From: Nitrospirota bacterium
GTDB lineage: Bacteria; Nitrospirota; Thermodesulfovibrionia; SZUA-242
Assembly (NCBI GenBank): GCA_027021335.1
Contig: JALUUO010000034.1
Span: 1 to 53,941, forward strand
Reading direction: 5' to 3'
Length of the DNA: 53,941 nucleotides
Shown piece after piece: positions 36,858 to 45,832 of the stretch. Position 1 is the first letter of the stretch. Every line of letters starts with the position of its first letter. Below the pieces are notes generated by a model. It was not told where the DNA came from, made no database searches, and worked only from the letters and a program-made list of their open reading frames with translations. Made by a program: the position numbers and the translations under genes.

Positions 36858-39167
36858 ATGAAGTTATCACGTAGAGATTTATTTAAATATACCGCCATGG
36901 GTGGGCTGCTTCTAGGGTTGGAGAAGTCTTTCGACCACATGGCCCAGGCAATGGAGCTTGTCGAGGGTGGTAGTGAAGTTTCCCGGACTACCGGAAAGTT
37001 TTTGAAGGCGGTTCCCAGTACCTGCCTTAACTGCTATGCGCGTTGTGGTAACTTCGGATTCACGGCTTATGGCGGACTGATAAAGATAGGTCCGAACACG
37101 GATCATCCCAACAGCCGGGGCAGAATGTGTGCCAAGGGACAGGCCGGTCTTAATAAAGTATATGATCCGGACCGCCTGCTTGCGCCTATCAAGCGTGTAG
37201 GAAAACGTGGTGAAGGCAAATGGAAGAAAATAACATGGGAAGAGGTTTATGTCGAACTCGCCCAGAGGCTTAACGACTTAAAAAGTAATGGCAGACCGGA
37301 GGAGTTTGTTTTTCAGTCTGACAGGGACATAACTACCCAGGATATTACACGTCGTTTCTGCCATGCCTTTGGGTCTCCTAATGCGCTTGTAAATCATCCG
37401 GTCGGCGGTTGGAACAAAAGGGTTGCTCAGCAGCTTTCATGGGGAGCTGACTATGAAGTGCCTGATGTCGCAAATACCCAGTATCTTCTTATATTCGGCT
37501 CAAATCCTTACGAAGCTCATTACCTTAGGACAAGCTTTGTGCAGAGAATCACTGAGGCCAGGGGGCTGAGAAAAGAAGGTTCTTTGATCAAACCTAAAGC
37601 CAAGATGGTTGTATTTGATGTAAGGCTTACGCAAACCGGCGGCAGAGCCGACGAATGGTATCCTATCAGGCCTGGAACCGACGGAGCTGTGGCTCTTGCC
37701 ATGGCGCATGTCATTATGGATGAAAATCTTTACGACAATGACTTCATATCGCACTGGTGTAACTATTCAGCATCAAAACTCAAACATCATCTTAAGGGGT
37801 TTACTCCTGAATGGGCGGAAAAAATAAGCGGAGTAAAAGCGGCTGATATTAAGCGGTTGGCCAGGGAGTTTGCAGGAAGCAAGCCGGCGAGCACCGTTTC
37901 CACCGGTGGTGTCGGCAAACACGTAAATGGTGTTGATAGCGAAAGAGCTATAGCACTTCTAAATGCAATTACCGGCAACGTGGATGTTAAGGGCGGGTAC
38001 TGCCTGCCTAGGCAGTATACTTTCGATCAACCAAAACCTGTTCCTCCGGTTCCTAATATCAAAAGTGAGCTGCTTCACCCTTCAAAGTTCCCGCTGGCGA
38101 TGTATGAAGTGCCGTCACGCGTTTTTCCTATGATCAAAGATGGCAGTGCTAATGTCAGTCTGTTTATGACCTATCAATACAACCCTATTTACTCCAGGGC
38201 GGAGAGCGGATTTATACAGCAGATCTTGAAAGATGAGGAATTGATTCCTTACTTTGTCTGTATAGATTCCGTATATACTGAAACTGCTAAATATGCTGAT
38301 ATGGTACTGCCGGCGGCAACCTTTGCGGAACGCTGGGAGTTGGAAAGCCCACCCGCTTTTGAGATGGTCCCCTTTGTTTCGCTCAGGCAACCTCTGATTA
38401 AACCACTTGGCGAATCTGTGAGTATTACTAACTTTCTGATCACCCTGGCCCAAAGACTGGATGGCGAAATGAAAAAATACTTTGATTTTACGCCACGCCA
38501 ATATCTTGAGGCCCAGATCGAAGGAATATCAGGACTCAAAAAGGCTGGAGGGTTGGAGTACCTGAAAAAGAAAGGTTTTTGGTACGATGAGTCTGCCAAA
38601 CCCAAGTACCGTATATACCGTAAAAAAGGTTTTAATACGCCATCCGGAAAGTTCGAAATTTACTCTAAAAAGCTGGAAAAGGCTGGGTTTAATCCGCTTC
38701 CGACCTACACTATGATTCCTGTGCTCGAAAATATCCAGGAAGAGGAATTCAGCCTGATTGTTTACCAGACCAGAGTACATACACACGATAGAACAGCCAA
38801 CTGTATGTGGCTTACAGAGATTATTCACGATAATCCTGCTTTCATGAACGCAGATACCATGTCACGTCTTGGTCTTCGTGACTCAGAGGATGTAATGATA
38901 GTTTCGAAGGTGTCCTCTATAAAAATAAAGCTTAAAGGCATACAGGGAATTCATCCCAAGTGCATAGCTATAAGCGACAATGTTGGGCATACTGAATTTG
39001 GCAGAATCGCCAGGGCTATTCCATTTGAGAGCGAAATTAAAACTACAAAACTTTTATGGTGGGAAGAAAAAGGGGTCAATCCAAAGCCGATAGTTTCGCT
39101 CAAAATTGATCCTATAGGCGGAGGGGAAGCGCTTATGGACACCAAAGTATGGATAAGAAAGATTTAA
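36858..39167 (+). CDS. Tat-exported molybdopterin oxidoreductase-family protein, metal ligand apparently missing
   Basis: 769 residues from ATG 36858 (GGGGGAGAAG upstream), beginning with a twin-arginine signal (SRRDLFKYTAMGG). C56, C59, C63 and C91 can hold one [4Fe-4S] cluster. The molybdopterin domains follow with VFDVRLTQTGGRADEWYPIRPGTDGA and the C-terminal dinucleotide-binding domain. It resembles PsrA/PhsA/TtrA, which reduce sulfur oxyanions or polysulfide. In those, a cysteine lies eight residues after FGSPN; here that residue is Gly183 (NHPVGGWNK). The protein may bind the cofactor without a protein ligand, as arsenite oxidase does, or lack it, as reported for QrcB. Substrate not predictable. 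Confidence 0.88.
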   Translation: MKLSRRDLFKYTAMGGLLLGLEKSFDHMAQAMELVEGGSEVSRTTGKFLKAVPSTCLNCYARCGNFGFTAYGGLIKIGPNTDHPNSRGRMCAKGQAGLNKVYDPDRLLAPIKRVGKRGEGKWKKITWEEVYVELAQRLNDLKSNGRPEEFVFQSDRDITTQDITRRFCHAFGSPNALVNHPVGGWNKRVAQQLSWGADYEVPDVANTQYLLIFGSNPYEAHYLRTSFVQRITEARGLRKEGSLIKPKAKMVVFDVRLTQTGGRADEWYPIRPGTDGAVALAMAHVIMDENLYDNDFISHWCNYSASKLKHHLKGFTPEWAEKISGVKAADIKRLAREFAGSKPASTVSTGGVGKHVNGVDSERAIALLNAITGNVDVKGGYCLPRQYTFDQPKPVPPVPNIKSELLHPSKFPLAMYEVPSRVFPMIKDGSANVSLFMTYQYNPIYSRAESGFIQQILKDEELIPYFVCIDSVYTETAKYADMVLPAATFAERWELESPPAFEMVPFVSLRQPLIKPLGESVSITNFLITLAQRLDGEMKKYFDFTPRQYLEAQIEGISGLKKAGGLEYLKKKGFWYDESAKPKYRIYRKKGFNTPSGKFEIYSKKLEKAGFNPLPTYTMIPVLENIQEEEFSLIVYQTRVHTHDRTANCMWLTEIIHDNPAFMNADTMSRLGLRDSEDVMIVSKVSSIKIKLKGIQGIHPKCIAISDNVGHTEFGRIARAIPFESEIKTTKLLWWEEKGVNPKPIVSLKIDPIGGGEALMDTKVWIRKI

Positions 39168-39215
39168 AGATTCGCTTACAAGAACTATATACGTGAATCC
39201 AAGGAAACAGGTTAG

Positions 39216-40397
39216 ATGATACATATTCCGAAACTAAAATTAAAAACTTTTTTGATCCTATTGCCGTTTTTATTATCAGTTCCCACTTTGCTGGTGCTGG
39301 CCCTGGAGACCTTCACAACATCAAACCAGCAGTTTTGCCTTACATGTCATTACCAGATGTGGGGGAAGGATTTTCTTGTGGAGTCCAAGGTGCATCCGGA
39401 TGAAGTGAAGTGTCCTGAGTGCCATGCCCAGGAGCACTATCCCATTATCCCTCCAAAGGATTTTTCGGCACATCCGGAACGAGTAAATGAAAATTGTATG
39501 CGTTGTCACAGCACTATGACTGAGAAGGGCGACAACCAGGGTTTTATATACAATGTGATGAAAATAAAGTTTCCACATGATATGCATATTCAGGACATAG
39601 GCGCCATATGCACGGATTGTCACTATAATGTGAAACATGATAAACATGTGCCACAGACCAACCGCCCGAGAATGGAGGCCTGTTTTGCCTGTCATGACCA
39701 GAAGACCACCAGCTGTCTTAAATGTCATCCCAAAGGCGAGCACCTTCTACTTAGTCTTCTGCCCAAACACGAAACTGTAAAAAAAGAGACCTGTGACCGT
39801 TGCCATGAAGGATTTGAGGAACGTGTGCAGGAAAAATATGATATACGCTTTAAACATCCAGGACATATTGCTGCCGGAATTGATTGTAATGTCTGCCACG
39901 AAAACAAAAACCGGCATGGCACAATTATAAAGCAGCGCAATGATTGCCTTGGTTGTCATCACAACGAGGTGAAACGTGACTGCACTTATTGTCACAAAGC
40001 TCAAGTAGCCATGCGCATGGGCAAGTCTGTTCCGGGTATCCAGGGTTCACCCGACAAGATGGCTGAACTTGTCGACTGTTCGATCTGTCATGCCGGTATA
40101 GCCGATGGACATTCGATAGATGCGGTCAAGGAGACTTGCACCGGCTGTCACGATGGTCAAGAAGTATATCAGGTGCTTGAGGATATACAAAGCGAAATAA
40201 CCGCAGGACTTGAAGATGCCTCCATGCGCTATGATAAGTTGGAGGATAAATCCTCGGCCGAGGCCAAGGCTGTGGCTGAGCTTATTGATATTCTCAAGCG
40301 GGAGGGTAGCAGGGGCTTTCATAACCCTCCATATGCGAGGGAGATCCTTAAGCGCTTGGATCAGAAGATTGTAGTGCTGACTACCCCGAGTCCGTAA
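39216..40397 (+). CDS. Membrane-anchored 12-haem cytochrome c
   Basis: 393 residues. One N-terminal membrane helix (FLILLPFLLSVPTLLVLAL) leads into NQQFCLTCHYQMWGKDF, again a NapC/NirT-like beginning. I count 12 CxxCH motifs (CLTCH, CPECH, CMRCH, CTDCH, CFACH, CLKCH, CDRCH, CNVCH, CLGCH, CTYCH, CSICH, CTGCH). The last 90 residues lack haem motifs and form a charged helical tail. It lies between the molybdoprotein and the second NrfD module, so it may carry electrons between them or outward. It is not obviously a duplicate of the 11-haem protein beyond the first haem. Confidence 0.88.
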   Translation: MIHIPKLKLKTFLILLPFLLSVPTLLVLALETFTTSNQQFCLTCHYQMWGKDFLVESKVHPDEVKCPECHAQEHYPIIPPKDFSAHPERVNENCMRCHSTMTEKGDNQGFIYNVMKIKFPHDMHIQDIGAICTDCHYNVKHDKHVPQTNRPRMEACFACHDQKTTSCLKCHPKGEHLLLSLLPKHETVKKETCDRCHEGFEERVQEKYDIRFKHPGHIAAGIDCNVCHENKNRHGTIIKQRNDCLGCHHNEVKRDCTYCHKAQVAMRMGKSVPGIQGSPDKMAELVDCSICHAGIADGHSIDAVKETCTGCHDGQEVYQVLEDIQSEITAGLEDASMRYDKLEDKSSAEAKAVAELIDILKREGSRGFHNPPYAREILKRLDQKIVVLTTPSP

Positions 40398-40416
40398 AGG
40401 AGAAGAAATTTATTAA

Positions 40417-40848
40417 ATGTCGATAATAGTGAGGAGTCAAAAGTTTGCCGCTATCGCCTTTGCAGCCTTTCTTATTCTGCTTGGGTGCGCCCAGCAGAAC
40501 TCACAAAAAGAGAACTTGGATTTTTCCGGTAAATGGTTTGGAACAGCTCAACAGACAGGAAGTGCCAACCCAACCTTTTCTCTGGATATTAAAAACTCGA
40601 ATGATATGGTAACCGGAGTTCTTAATTCCATGGATAAAACTTTTGAAAATGTAACTATTAAGGACGCTAAGATTGAAAATGGAAAATTGTTTTTCCGCGC
40701 CGTGGCTAACGGAGGAACACAGTATAAAGATCACTTGTTTGTCTTTAGCGCGCAGCGCGAGGGAGAAAAGCTGCTTAAGGGGACCTGGACTGATATACTG
40801 GAAGGTGCTCAGGGCTCTTTTACTTTTAGTCTTGTAACGGAGGAATAG
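40417..40848 (+). CDS. Small lipoprotein in the redox operon
   Basis: 143 residues with a signal peptide and lipobox (LILLGC, Cys24). The mature part (FSGKWFGTAQQTG, then LLKGTWTDI near the end) has a repeated strand-turn pattern suggesting a small beta-barrel. No redox motif or cysteine remains in the mature chain. It is 19 bases after the 12-haem gene and two bases before the 4-haem gene. Inference: a periplasmic scaffold or assembly factor; function unknown. Confidence 0.75.
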   Translation: MSIIVRSQKFAAIAFAAFLILLGCAQQNSQKENLDFSGKWFGTAQQTGSANPTFSLDIKNSNDMVTGVLNSMDKTFENVTIKDAKIENGKLFFRAVANGGTQYKDHLFVFSAQREGEKLLKGTWTDILEGAQGSFTFSLVTEE

Positions 40849-40850
40849 AA

Positions 40851-41399
40851 TTGAGAATAGTACTGATTTTAATTGTTATGTTTTTTTTCACTTTACTGCA
40901 ACCAATAGTTGTTGTTGCCACACATGAAGGTTCGCACTCTAACAAGTCAGGTGAATCAAAAGTCGAACGTGATTTGCCCAAATACTTTGTGCCTCCGCCA
41001 CCGTTTTCCGAAGGAATATTTCCTTGTTCCGATTGTCATGCGGATATGGAGGTTAATCCGACCAGGCGTAAACTGGAGATGTTTCATACCAATATAGAAC
41101 TTAAAAATCATGCGGAAGATCAGCGCTGGTGTTTGGATTGCCACAACCCTGACAACCGGGACGTATTGAGATTGGCAAGCGGTAAACTCATAAGTTTTGA
41201 AGAGTCCTATTACCTATGCGGCCAGTGCCATGGCACAATTTTTAGAGACTGGAAGGCCGGTGTTCACGGTAAGCGTACCGGTGAGTGGAATGGTAAAAAG
41301 GTCTATAGATTATGTGTTCATTGTCATAATCCGCATCAGCCTAGGTTCAAACCGCTTGTGCCTAAACCGCCGCCGGTTAAACCGATAGATATCAGGTAG
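40851..41399 (+). CDS. Secreted 4-haem cytochrome c
   Basis: 182 residues starting at TTG 40851 after CGGAGG. A signal peptide (cleavage near VVVA) is followed by four CxxCH motifs: CSDCH, CLDCH, CGQCH and CVHCH. The C-terminus is Pro-rich (RFKPLVPKPPPVKP). It precedes a Tat-type ferredoxin and an NrfD protein, the same order as the DsrJ-DsrO-DsrP part of the Dsr complex, although DsrJ has three haems. Likely a periplasmic electron carrier of the second module. Confidence 0.86.
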   Translation: MRIVLILIVMFFFTLLQPIVVVATHEGSHSNKSGESKVERDLPKYFVPPPPFSEGIFPCSDCHADMEVNPTRRKLEMFHTNIELKNHAEDQRWCLDCHNPDNRDVLRLASGKLISFEESYYLCGQCHGTIFRDWKAGVHGKRTGEWNGKKVYRLCVHCHNPHQPRFKPLVPKPPPVKPIDIR

Positions 41400-41451
41400 A
41401 AATATGTGTGTTTGATGAACTATTACAAAGGAGACTCTGGACAAAATTAAC

Positions 41452-42378
41452 ATGAACGAAAAAAAGGATAAACTTACTAAAGAACGCAGGGTAAGCAGAC
41501 GAAGTATGCTTAAAGGGATGGCTGCCGGAGCGGCTGCTATCGCAATACCCAATACCTCTGATGCTTCCATATGGGATGCATTTTTTCAGAAACACTTTCG
41601 CGAGATGAATTCTAGCGAGGTGAGCGCAGTTATTGAACGCCTGGAACGTGAGTATTCCGAAAAATACAAATTACCTATTGAGGTTAAGGCCACCAAAGCT
41701 ATACCCGGAGTTAAGTTTGGATATGGCCTGGATCTTTCCAGGTGCATAGGCTGCCGCAGATGTGTATACGCATGCGTTGGTGAAAACAACCAGTCAAGGA
41801 ATCCACAGATTCACTGGATCACTGTTCTTACGTTTAAAGAAGGAGAAAAATGGGTGGATCTGGAGGAGGCTAATAAGTATTACAATCCATCTAAGGTGCC
41901 GGAACCAGGGCATTTCTACATGCCGGTGCAATGCCAGCAGTGTGAGAACCCACCATGTGTAAAGGTTTGTCCGACAAAGGCCACTTGGAAAGAAGATGAC
42001 GGAATCGTTGTTATTGACTACAACTGGTGTATTGGTTGCCGGTATTGTATGGCGGCATGTCCGTACGGAGCGCGTCATTTTAACTGGGCTGAGCCTGGAA
42101 TCCCGAAGGAAGAAATAAATAAGAGCACCCACTATCTCGGAAATCGTCCACGATATAAGGGCGTTGTGGAAAAATGCACATTCTGTATCCAGAGGACAAG
42201 ACATCAGCCTGGGCGATATACGGCATGTGTGGAGATATGTCCGGTTGGCGCCAGGAAATTTGGAAATCTTCTGGACCCGGACAGCGAGATTCGTTACTGC
42301 ATAGAGAATAAACGCGTTTTCAGACTTAAAGACGACCTGAACACTAATCCAAAGTTTTTCTACTTTTTCGCTACATAA
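41452..42378 (+). CDS. Tat-exported four-cluster ferredoxin subunit (DsrO/HybA-like)
   Basis: 308 residues. A twin-arginine signal (RRVSRRSMLKGMAAGAAA) directs the folded protein to the periplasm. Cysteine motifs for four [4Fe-4S] clusters follow: CIGCRRCVYACV, CQQCENPPCVKVCP, CIGCRYCMAACP and CTFCIQRT with CVEICPVGA. Unlike the first ferredoxin here, it carries its own Tat signal, so it does not depend on a molybdoprotein for export. It would connect the 4-haem cytochrome to the following NrfD protein. Confidence 0.9.
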   Translation: MNEKKDKLTKERRVSRRSMLKGMAAGAAAIAIPNTSDASIWDAFFQKHFREMNSSEVSAVIERLEREYSEKYKLPIEVKATKAIPGVKFGYGLDLSRCIGCRRCVYACVGENNQSRNPQIHWITVLTFKEGEKWVDLEEANKYYNPSKVPEPGHFYMPVQCQQCENPPCVKVCPTKATWKEDDGIVVIDYNWCIGCRYCMAACPYGARHFNWAEPGIPKEEINKSTHYLGNRPRYKGVVEKCTFCIQRTRHQPGRYTACVEICPVGARKFGNLLDPDSEIRYCIENKRVFRLKDDLNTNPKFFYFFAT

Positions 42379-42492
42379 TCCAGTTGGACCGGAAAGGGAA
42401 GCCGGTTGAGCCGGAATCAAGAAAAGAACGGGGAGAAAGAGAGGGGAAAGTTTACTCTCTGAGACTCTGAGACTGTTTTTTGGGAGGATAAC

Positions 42493-43719
42493 ATGTTTGA
42501 TTTAATCCGGAATTTTTTTACGGCGCTCAAAGCGCTTGTTAAAGGTAGCCGTACCTATTATATCTGGGTGGGGTTTCTTTCCTTTTTGGCCATTTTGGGC
42601 GGAGGGGCTTATATTGTGCAGCTAAATAAAGGGCTTATTGTTACTGCTATGCGTGATCAAGTCTCCTGGGGTCTGTATATATCTAACTTCACGTTTCTTG
42701 TCGGTGTGGCTGCCGCGGCGGTGCTGCTTGTTGTACCTGCCTATATTTACAACTTCAAGCCTATAAAAGAGATCGTACTGTTTGGAGAGATACTGGCCGT
42801 AACCGCAATTGTAATGTGTATTATGTTTATTATAGTCGACATGGGACATCCTGAGAGGGTTTGGCACTTGTTGCCTATTTTTGGAACGATGAATTTTCCT
42901 CGTTCGCTTCTTGCCTGGGATGTTATTGTTCTTAACAGTTACCTGTGTCTAAACATCTTTATTGTTTTTTACGTGCTCTATAAAATCTCGCACAACGAAG
43001 AATACAGCATGACACTGGTAAGGCCGCTTGTTATCCTTTCGATTCCTATGGCCGTCAGCATCCATACGGTTACGGCCTTTCTTTATAATGGACTTCCATC
43101 CAGGCCTTTCTGGAATGCTTCTATTCTTGCCCCACGCTTTATTGCCTCGGCTTTCTGTTCCGGGCCGGCCCTGATGTTGATAATCTTCCAGATCATTCGC
43201 AAAATATCTCGGGTGGAGATAGATAACAAGGCAATATTCAAGATAGCAGAGCTTATAGCCTACGCTATGGGATTGAACCTGTTTCTTTTCGGAGCGGAGG
43301 CGTTCAAGGAGTTCTATTCTGGTACTGTACATGTTGCCCCTATAAAATATATGTACTTCGGCCTTCATGGACATGTTCGCCTGGTTCCATGGATGTGGAC
43401 TGCTTTGGCCTGTAATGTGACGGCATTTTTACTGTTTTTATCTCCAAAGAAGCGGGAGGATTTTTTCTTTCTGAATCTGGCCTGTGTGTTGGTGATTACT
43501 GGTGTTTATATAGAAAAAGGCATGGGACTTGTTGTACCGGGTTTTGTGCCCGGCACTCTGGGTGAGATCTATGAATATTCGCCAACCGATTTGGAGATAA
43601 TGGTTACTGTCGGTATCTGGGCTGTCGGCGCTCTTTTTTACACTCTGATGTTGAAGATGGCTGTTCCTATTTACGTCGGAGACCTAAGATTTAGCACATC
43701 TAAAAACGAAAAGCAGTAA
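42493..43719 (+). CDS. NrfD/HybB/DsrP-type membrane subunit
   Basis: 408 residues with about ten membrane helices. VSWGLYISNFTFLVGVAAAA and FIIVDMGHPERVWHL are typical of the longer HybB/DsrP branch of the NrfD family, which exchanges electrons or protons with quinone. FGLHGHVRLVPWMW and GMGLVVPGF lie in later helices. GGGAGGA precedes the ATG. It closes the redox block. It is clearly longer than, and different from, the 312-residue NrfD at 35900, so the operon has two different quinone entry points. Confidence 0.9.
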   Translation: MFDLIRNFFTALKALVKGSRTYYIWVGFLSFLAILGGGAYIVQLNKGLIVTAMRDQVSWGLYISNFTFLVGVAAAAVLLVVPAYIYNFKPIKEIVLFGEILAVTAIVMCIMFIIVDMGHPERVWHLLPIFGTMNFPRSLLAWDVIVLNSYLCLNIFIVFYVLYKISHNEEYSMTLVRPLVILSIPMAVSIHTVTAFLYNGLPSRPFWNASILAPRFIASAFCSGPALMLIIFQIIRKISRVEIDNKAIFKIAELIAYAMGLNLFLFGAEAFKEFYSGTVHVAPIKYMYFGLHGHVRLVPWMWTALACNVTAFLLFLSPKKREDFFFLNLACVLVITGVYIEKGMGLVVPGFVPGTLGEIYEYSPTDLEIMVTVGIWAVGALFYTLMLKMAVPIYVGDLRFSTSKNEKQ

Positions 43720-43823
43720 ACATAAGAGTTCACTGGAAGGAAAGCTGTCGAGAGTCTTTATCTCTAAATCGAAGGAGATGAGACTACTCGGCTTGTGCTG
43801 CCCATTGTCTATAAATCCGGATT

Positions 43824-43860
43824 CCCAAGTTGAGCTATTTTCTTGCTCAATCTGCACTAA
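43824..43860. repeat. Left arm of a 37-bp inverted repeat flanking the ATPase gene
   Basis: Its reverse complement matches 45209-45245 at 32 of 37 positions by hand count. Separately, CCAAGTTGAG (43825-43834) and CTCAACTTGG (43888-43897) form a local 10-bp inverted repeat. The 251-base gap 43720-43970 shows no gene. Confidence 0.7.
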
Positions 43861-43970
43861 GCACACCTCTTCGCGACAAATCGCTGACTCAACTTGGTTT
43901 ATTGACAATTGTATATTTATCTGGCATCATATTCCTAATTAGTTAAACTTATTAGGAGTGTTGTCCGAAA

Positions 43971-45131
43971 ATGTATAATATCAGGAGGCTGCTTAATATT
44001 GATCTGCCTTCACGGAAATCTGCATTTTTGTGGGGACCAAGAAAAACAGGTAAGTCTACTTATCTGAAAGCGAAATTTCCCGACAGTCTGGTATATGATT
44101 TCCTTCAGACCGATCTCTTTCTTGAGCTCTCCAAAAAACCCTCTTTACTGCGGGAACGCCTGCTTGCAAAGGATTCTCATCTCCTTGACTATCCTGTAAT
44201 ACTAGACGAAGTCCAGAGGGTCCCCCAAATCCTGGACGAGGTGCACTGGCTGATAGAAAATAGGGGATTGCGATTTATCCTGTGCGGGTCAAGCGCACGA
44301 AAATTGAAAAGAGGACGGGCAAACATGCTTGGCGGGCGGGCATGGCGTTATGAAATGTTTCCGCTTGTTTCATCTGAAGTTGAGGACCTCGATCTGTTGA
44401 GGGCGTTGAATCATGGCATGATACCGGAACATTATCTCCATGAAAACAGCAATATGGCTTTAAAGGCTTATACCAGGGATTATTTAAAAGAGGAAGTTTT
44501 TGATGAAGGATTGACTCGTAACATTCCTGCATTTTCCAGGTTCTTTGATGCAATGGGGTACTCCCACGGTGAAATTACAAATTTTTCAAACATAGCGCGT
44601 GAATGCGGTGTGGATGCCAAAACCGTAAAAGAGTACTACCAGATACTCATTGATACGTTTCTTGGAACCATGATCGAACCCTTCAAGAAAAGGCAGAGCC
44701 GTCAGGTCATAACCAGGGCGGCAAAATTCTATTTATTTGACGTGGGGGTCGCAGGCGCAATAGTAAAGCGGCGCATTGAAGAGGCGAAAGGCGAGCTGTT
44801 CGGAAAGGCATTTGAACACTTCATTTTGATGGAGATGGCAGCCCACAGGTCCTACACCGGACTGGATTATGAAATAAATTTCTGGAGGACAAAGTCAGGA
44901 GTGGAAGTTGACTTCGTGCTTGGTAATGGTGAGGTTGCTATCGAAGTTAAGGGTACTGCCCGCATTGACAGAAGGGACTTGCGGTCTCTGATCGCGTTTA
45001 CAGAAGAATATTCACCGCGTAAAGCCCTGGTCGTATGCAACGAGAGAGAAGAAAGAATTCATGGAGCAATACGAATAATGCCGTTTAGAAACTTTCTGCG
45101 GGATTTGTGGGAAGGGAAGATTATTGGTTGA
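43971..45131 (+). CDS. AAA ATPase with DUF4143-type C-terminal domain
   Basis: 386 residues. Walker A GPRKTGKST and Walker B VILDEVQRVP lie in the first 90 residues, followed by FILCGSSARKLKRG (sensor region). The C-terminal part (EVDFVLGNGEVAIEVKG) matches DUF4143, which has a PD-(D/E)xK nuclease-like pattern of acidic residues and lysine. Such proteins are common in accessory regions and of unknown function, possibly linked to toxin-antitoxin or defence genes. GGAG lies 15 bases before the ATG. It stands alone between inverted repeats, consistent with lateral transfer. Confidence 0.88.
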   Translation: MYNIRRLLNIDLPSRKSAFLWGPRKTGKSTYLKAKFPDSLVYDFLQTDLFLELSKKPSLLRERLLAKDSHLLDYPVILDEVQRVPQILDEVHWLIENRGLRFILCGSSARKLKRGRANMLGGRAWRYEMFPLVSSEVEDLDLLRALNHGMIPEHYLHENSNMALKAYTRDYLKEEVFDEGLTRNIPAFSRFFDAMGYSHGEITNFSNIARECGVDAKTVKEYYQILIDTFLGTMIEPFKKRQSRQVITRAAKFYLFDVGVAGAIVKRRIEEAKGELFGKAFEHFILMEMAAHRSYTGLDYEINFWRTKSGVEVDFVLGNGEVAIEVKGTARIDRRDLRSLIAFTEEYSPRKALVVCNEREERIHGAIRIMPFRNFLRDLWEGKIIG

Positions 45132-45163
45132 TGAAGGTCTATCCACTCGTTCGAGCTACCCTA

Positions 45164-45205
45164 CCTGTCGAGAGCCTTTAGGTCGAACAAGAGGCTCTTG
45201 ACAGG
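45164..45205. repeat. Hairpin after the ATPase gene
   Basis: CCTGTCGAGAGCCT (45164 onward) and AGAGGCTCTTGACAGG (ending 45205) form a long imperfect stem. It sits between the ATPase stop and the right inverted-repeat arm. No T-run follows directly. Confidence 0.55.
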
Positions 45206-45208
45206 AGA

Positions 45209-45245
45209 TTAGTGCAGGTTGAACAGGAAAAACGCTCAACTTGGG
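45209..45245. repeat. Right arm of the 37-bp inverted repeat
   Basis: TTAGTGCAGGTTGAACAGGA begins this arm, which matches the reverse complement of 43824-43860 at 32 of 37 positions. It ends about 20 bases before the nucleotidyltransferase start. Confidence 0.7.
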
Positions 45246-45265
45246 GTGCTGGTGAGGTTAATATT

Positions 45266-45832
45266 ATGAATACTGAAAAAATATTAAAAATAATTAAGGA
45301 TACGGAATCTCCCTTAAAGAGACAGCTTCTTATGACTGCGCTTATCAGCAAGCTTCTTGAACAGAAAGGGAAGGACGTTCCCGTTATCATAGGAGGGTGT
45401 GCTCTTGCTTATTATTCAAGAGAGGTTTACTTTACTTCGGATATAGACCTTGCGTACTCTGACAGAGAAGCTCTGGACAGTGTTTTAAAAGATATAGGTT
45501 TTAAACAGGAAGGAAGGTACTGGATTCATGACGAATTAATGCTTGTTGTAGAAGTCCCTGCCTCTGTATTGATTGAAGAAAATTCTACACTCGAGATTGT
45601 AGAGTTTGATATGGATATTCAGTGCAGCATAATCGGAATTGAAGACTTGATTATAGATCGTCTTAACGCATGCAAACACTGGAAATACGAAGTAGACTGC
45701 GAGATGGTGGAGCTACTTGTGATGAAATACCTGAAAGAGATCGATTGGGCTTACCTCGAAAAACAGGCGGAAAAGCCTGATAATGATACTTTATCTGAGT
45801 TAATAGAATTGAAGAGAAAGGCCAGGCAATGA
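45266..45832 (+). CDS. Nucleotidyltransferase-fold protein, possible toxin-antitoxin member
   Basis: 188 residues from ATG 45266; a GTG at 45212 is in frame but lies inside the repeat arm. GGCALAYYSREVYFTSDIDLAY has the GG and DxD pattern of the nucleotidyltransferase fold, and IGIEDLIIDRLNACKHWK resembles the segment seen in AbiEii/DUF6036-type proteins. No membrane or signal segment. It overlaps the next small gene by four bases (ATGA). Inference: one half of a two-gene toxin-antitoxin-like pair. Which half is toxic cannot be told. Confidence 0.72.
   Translation: MNTEKILKIIKDTESPLKRQLLMTALISKLLEQKGKDVPVIIGGCALAYYSREVYFTSDIDLAYSDREALDSVLKDIGFKQEGRYWIHDELMLVVEVPASVLIEENSTLEIVEFDMDIQCSIIGIEDLIIDRLNACKHWKYEVDCEMVELLVMKYLKEIDWAYLEKQAEKPDNDTLSELIELKRKARQ

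Noticed and set aside
43684-43908. 74-codon minus-strand frame
   Set aside because: It covers the inverted-repeat arm; similarity to the frame at 45212 comes from the repeat DNA, not from a shared protein.
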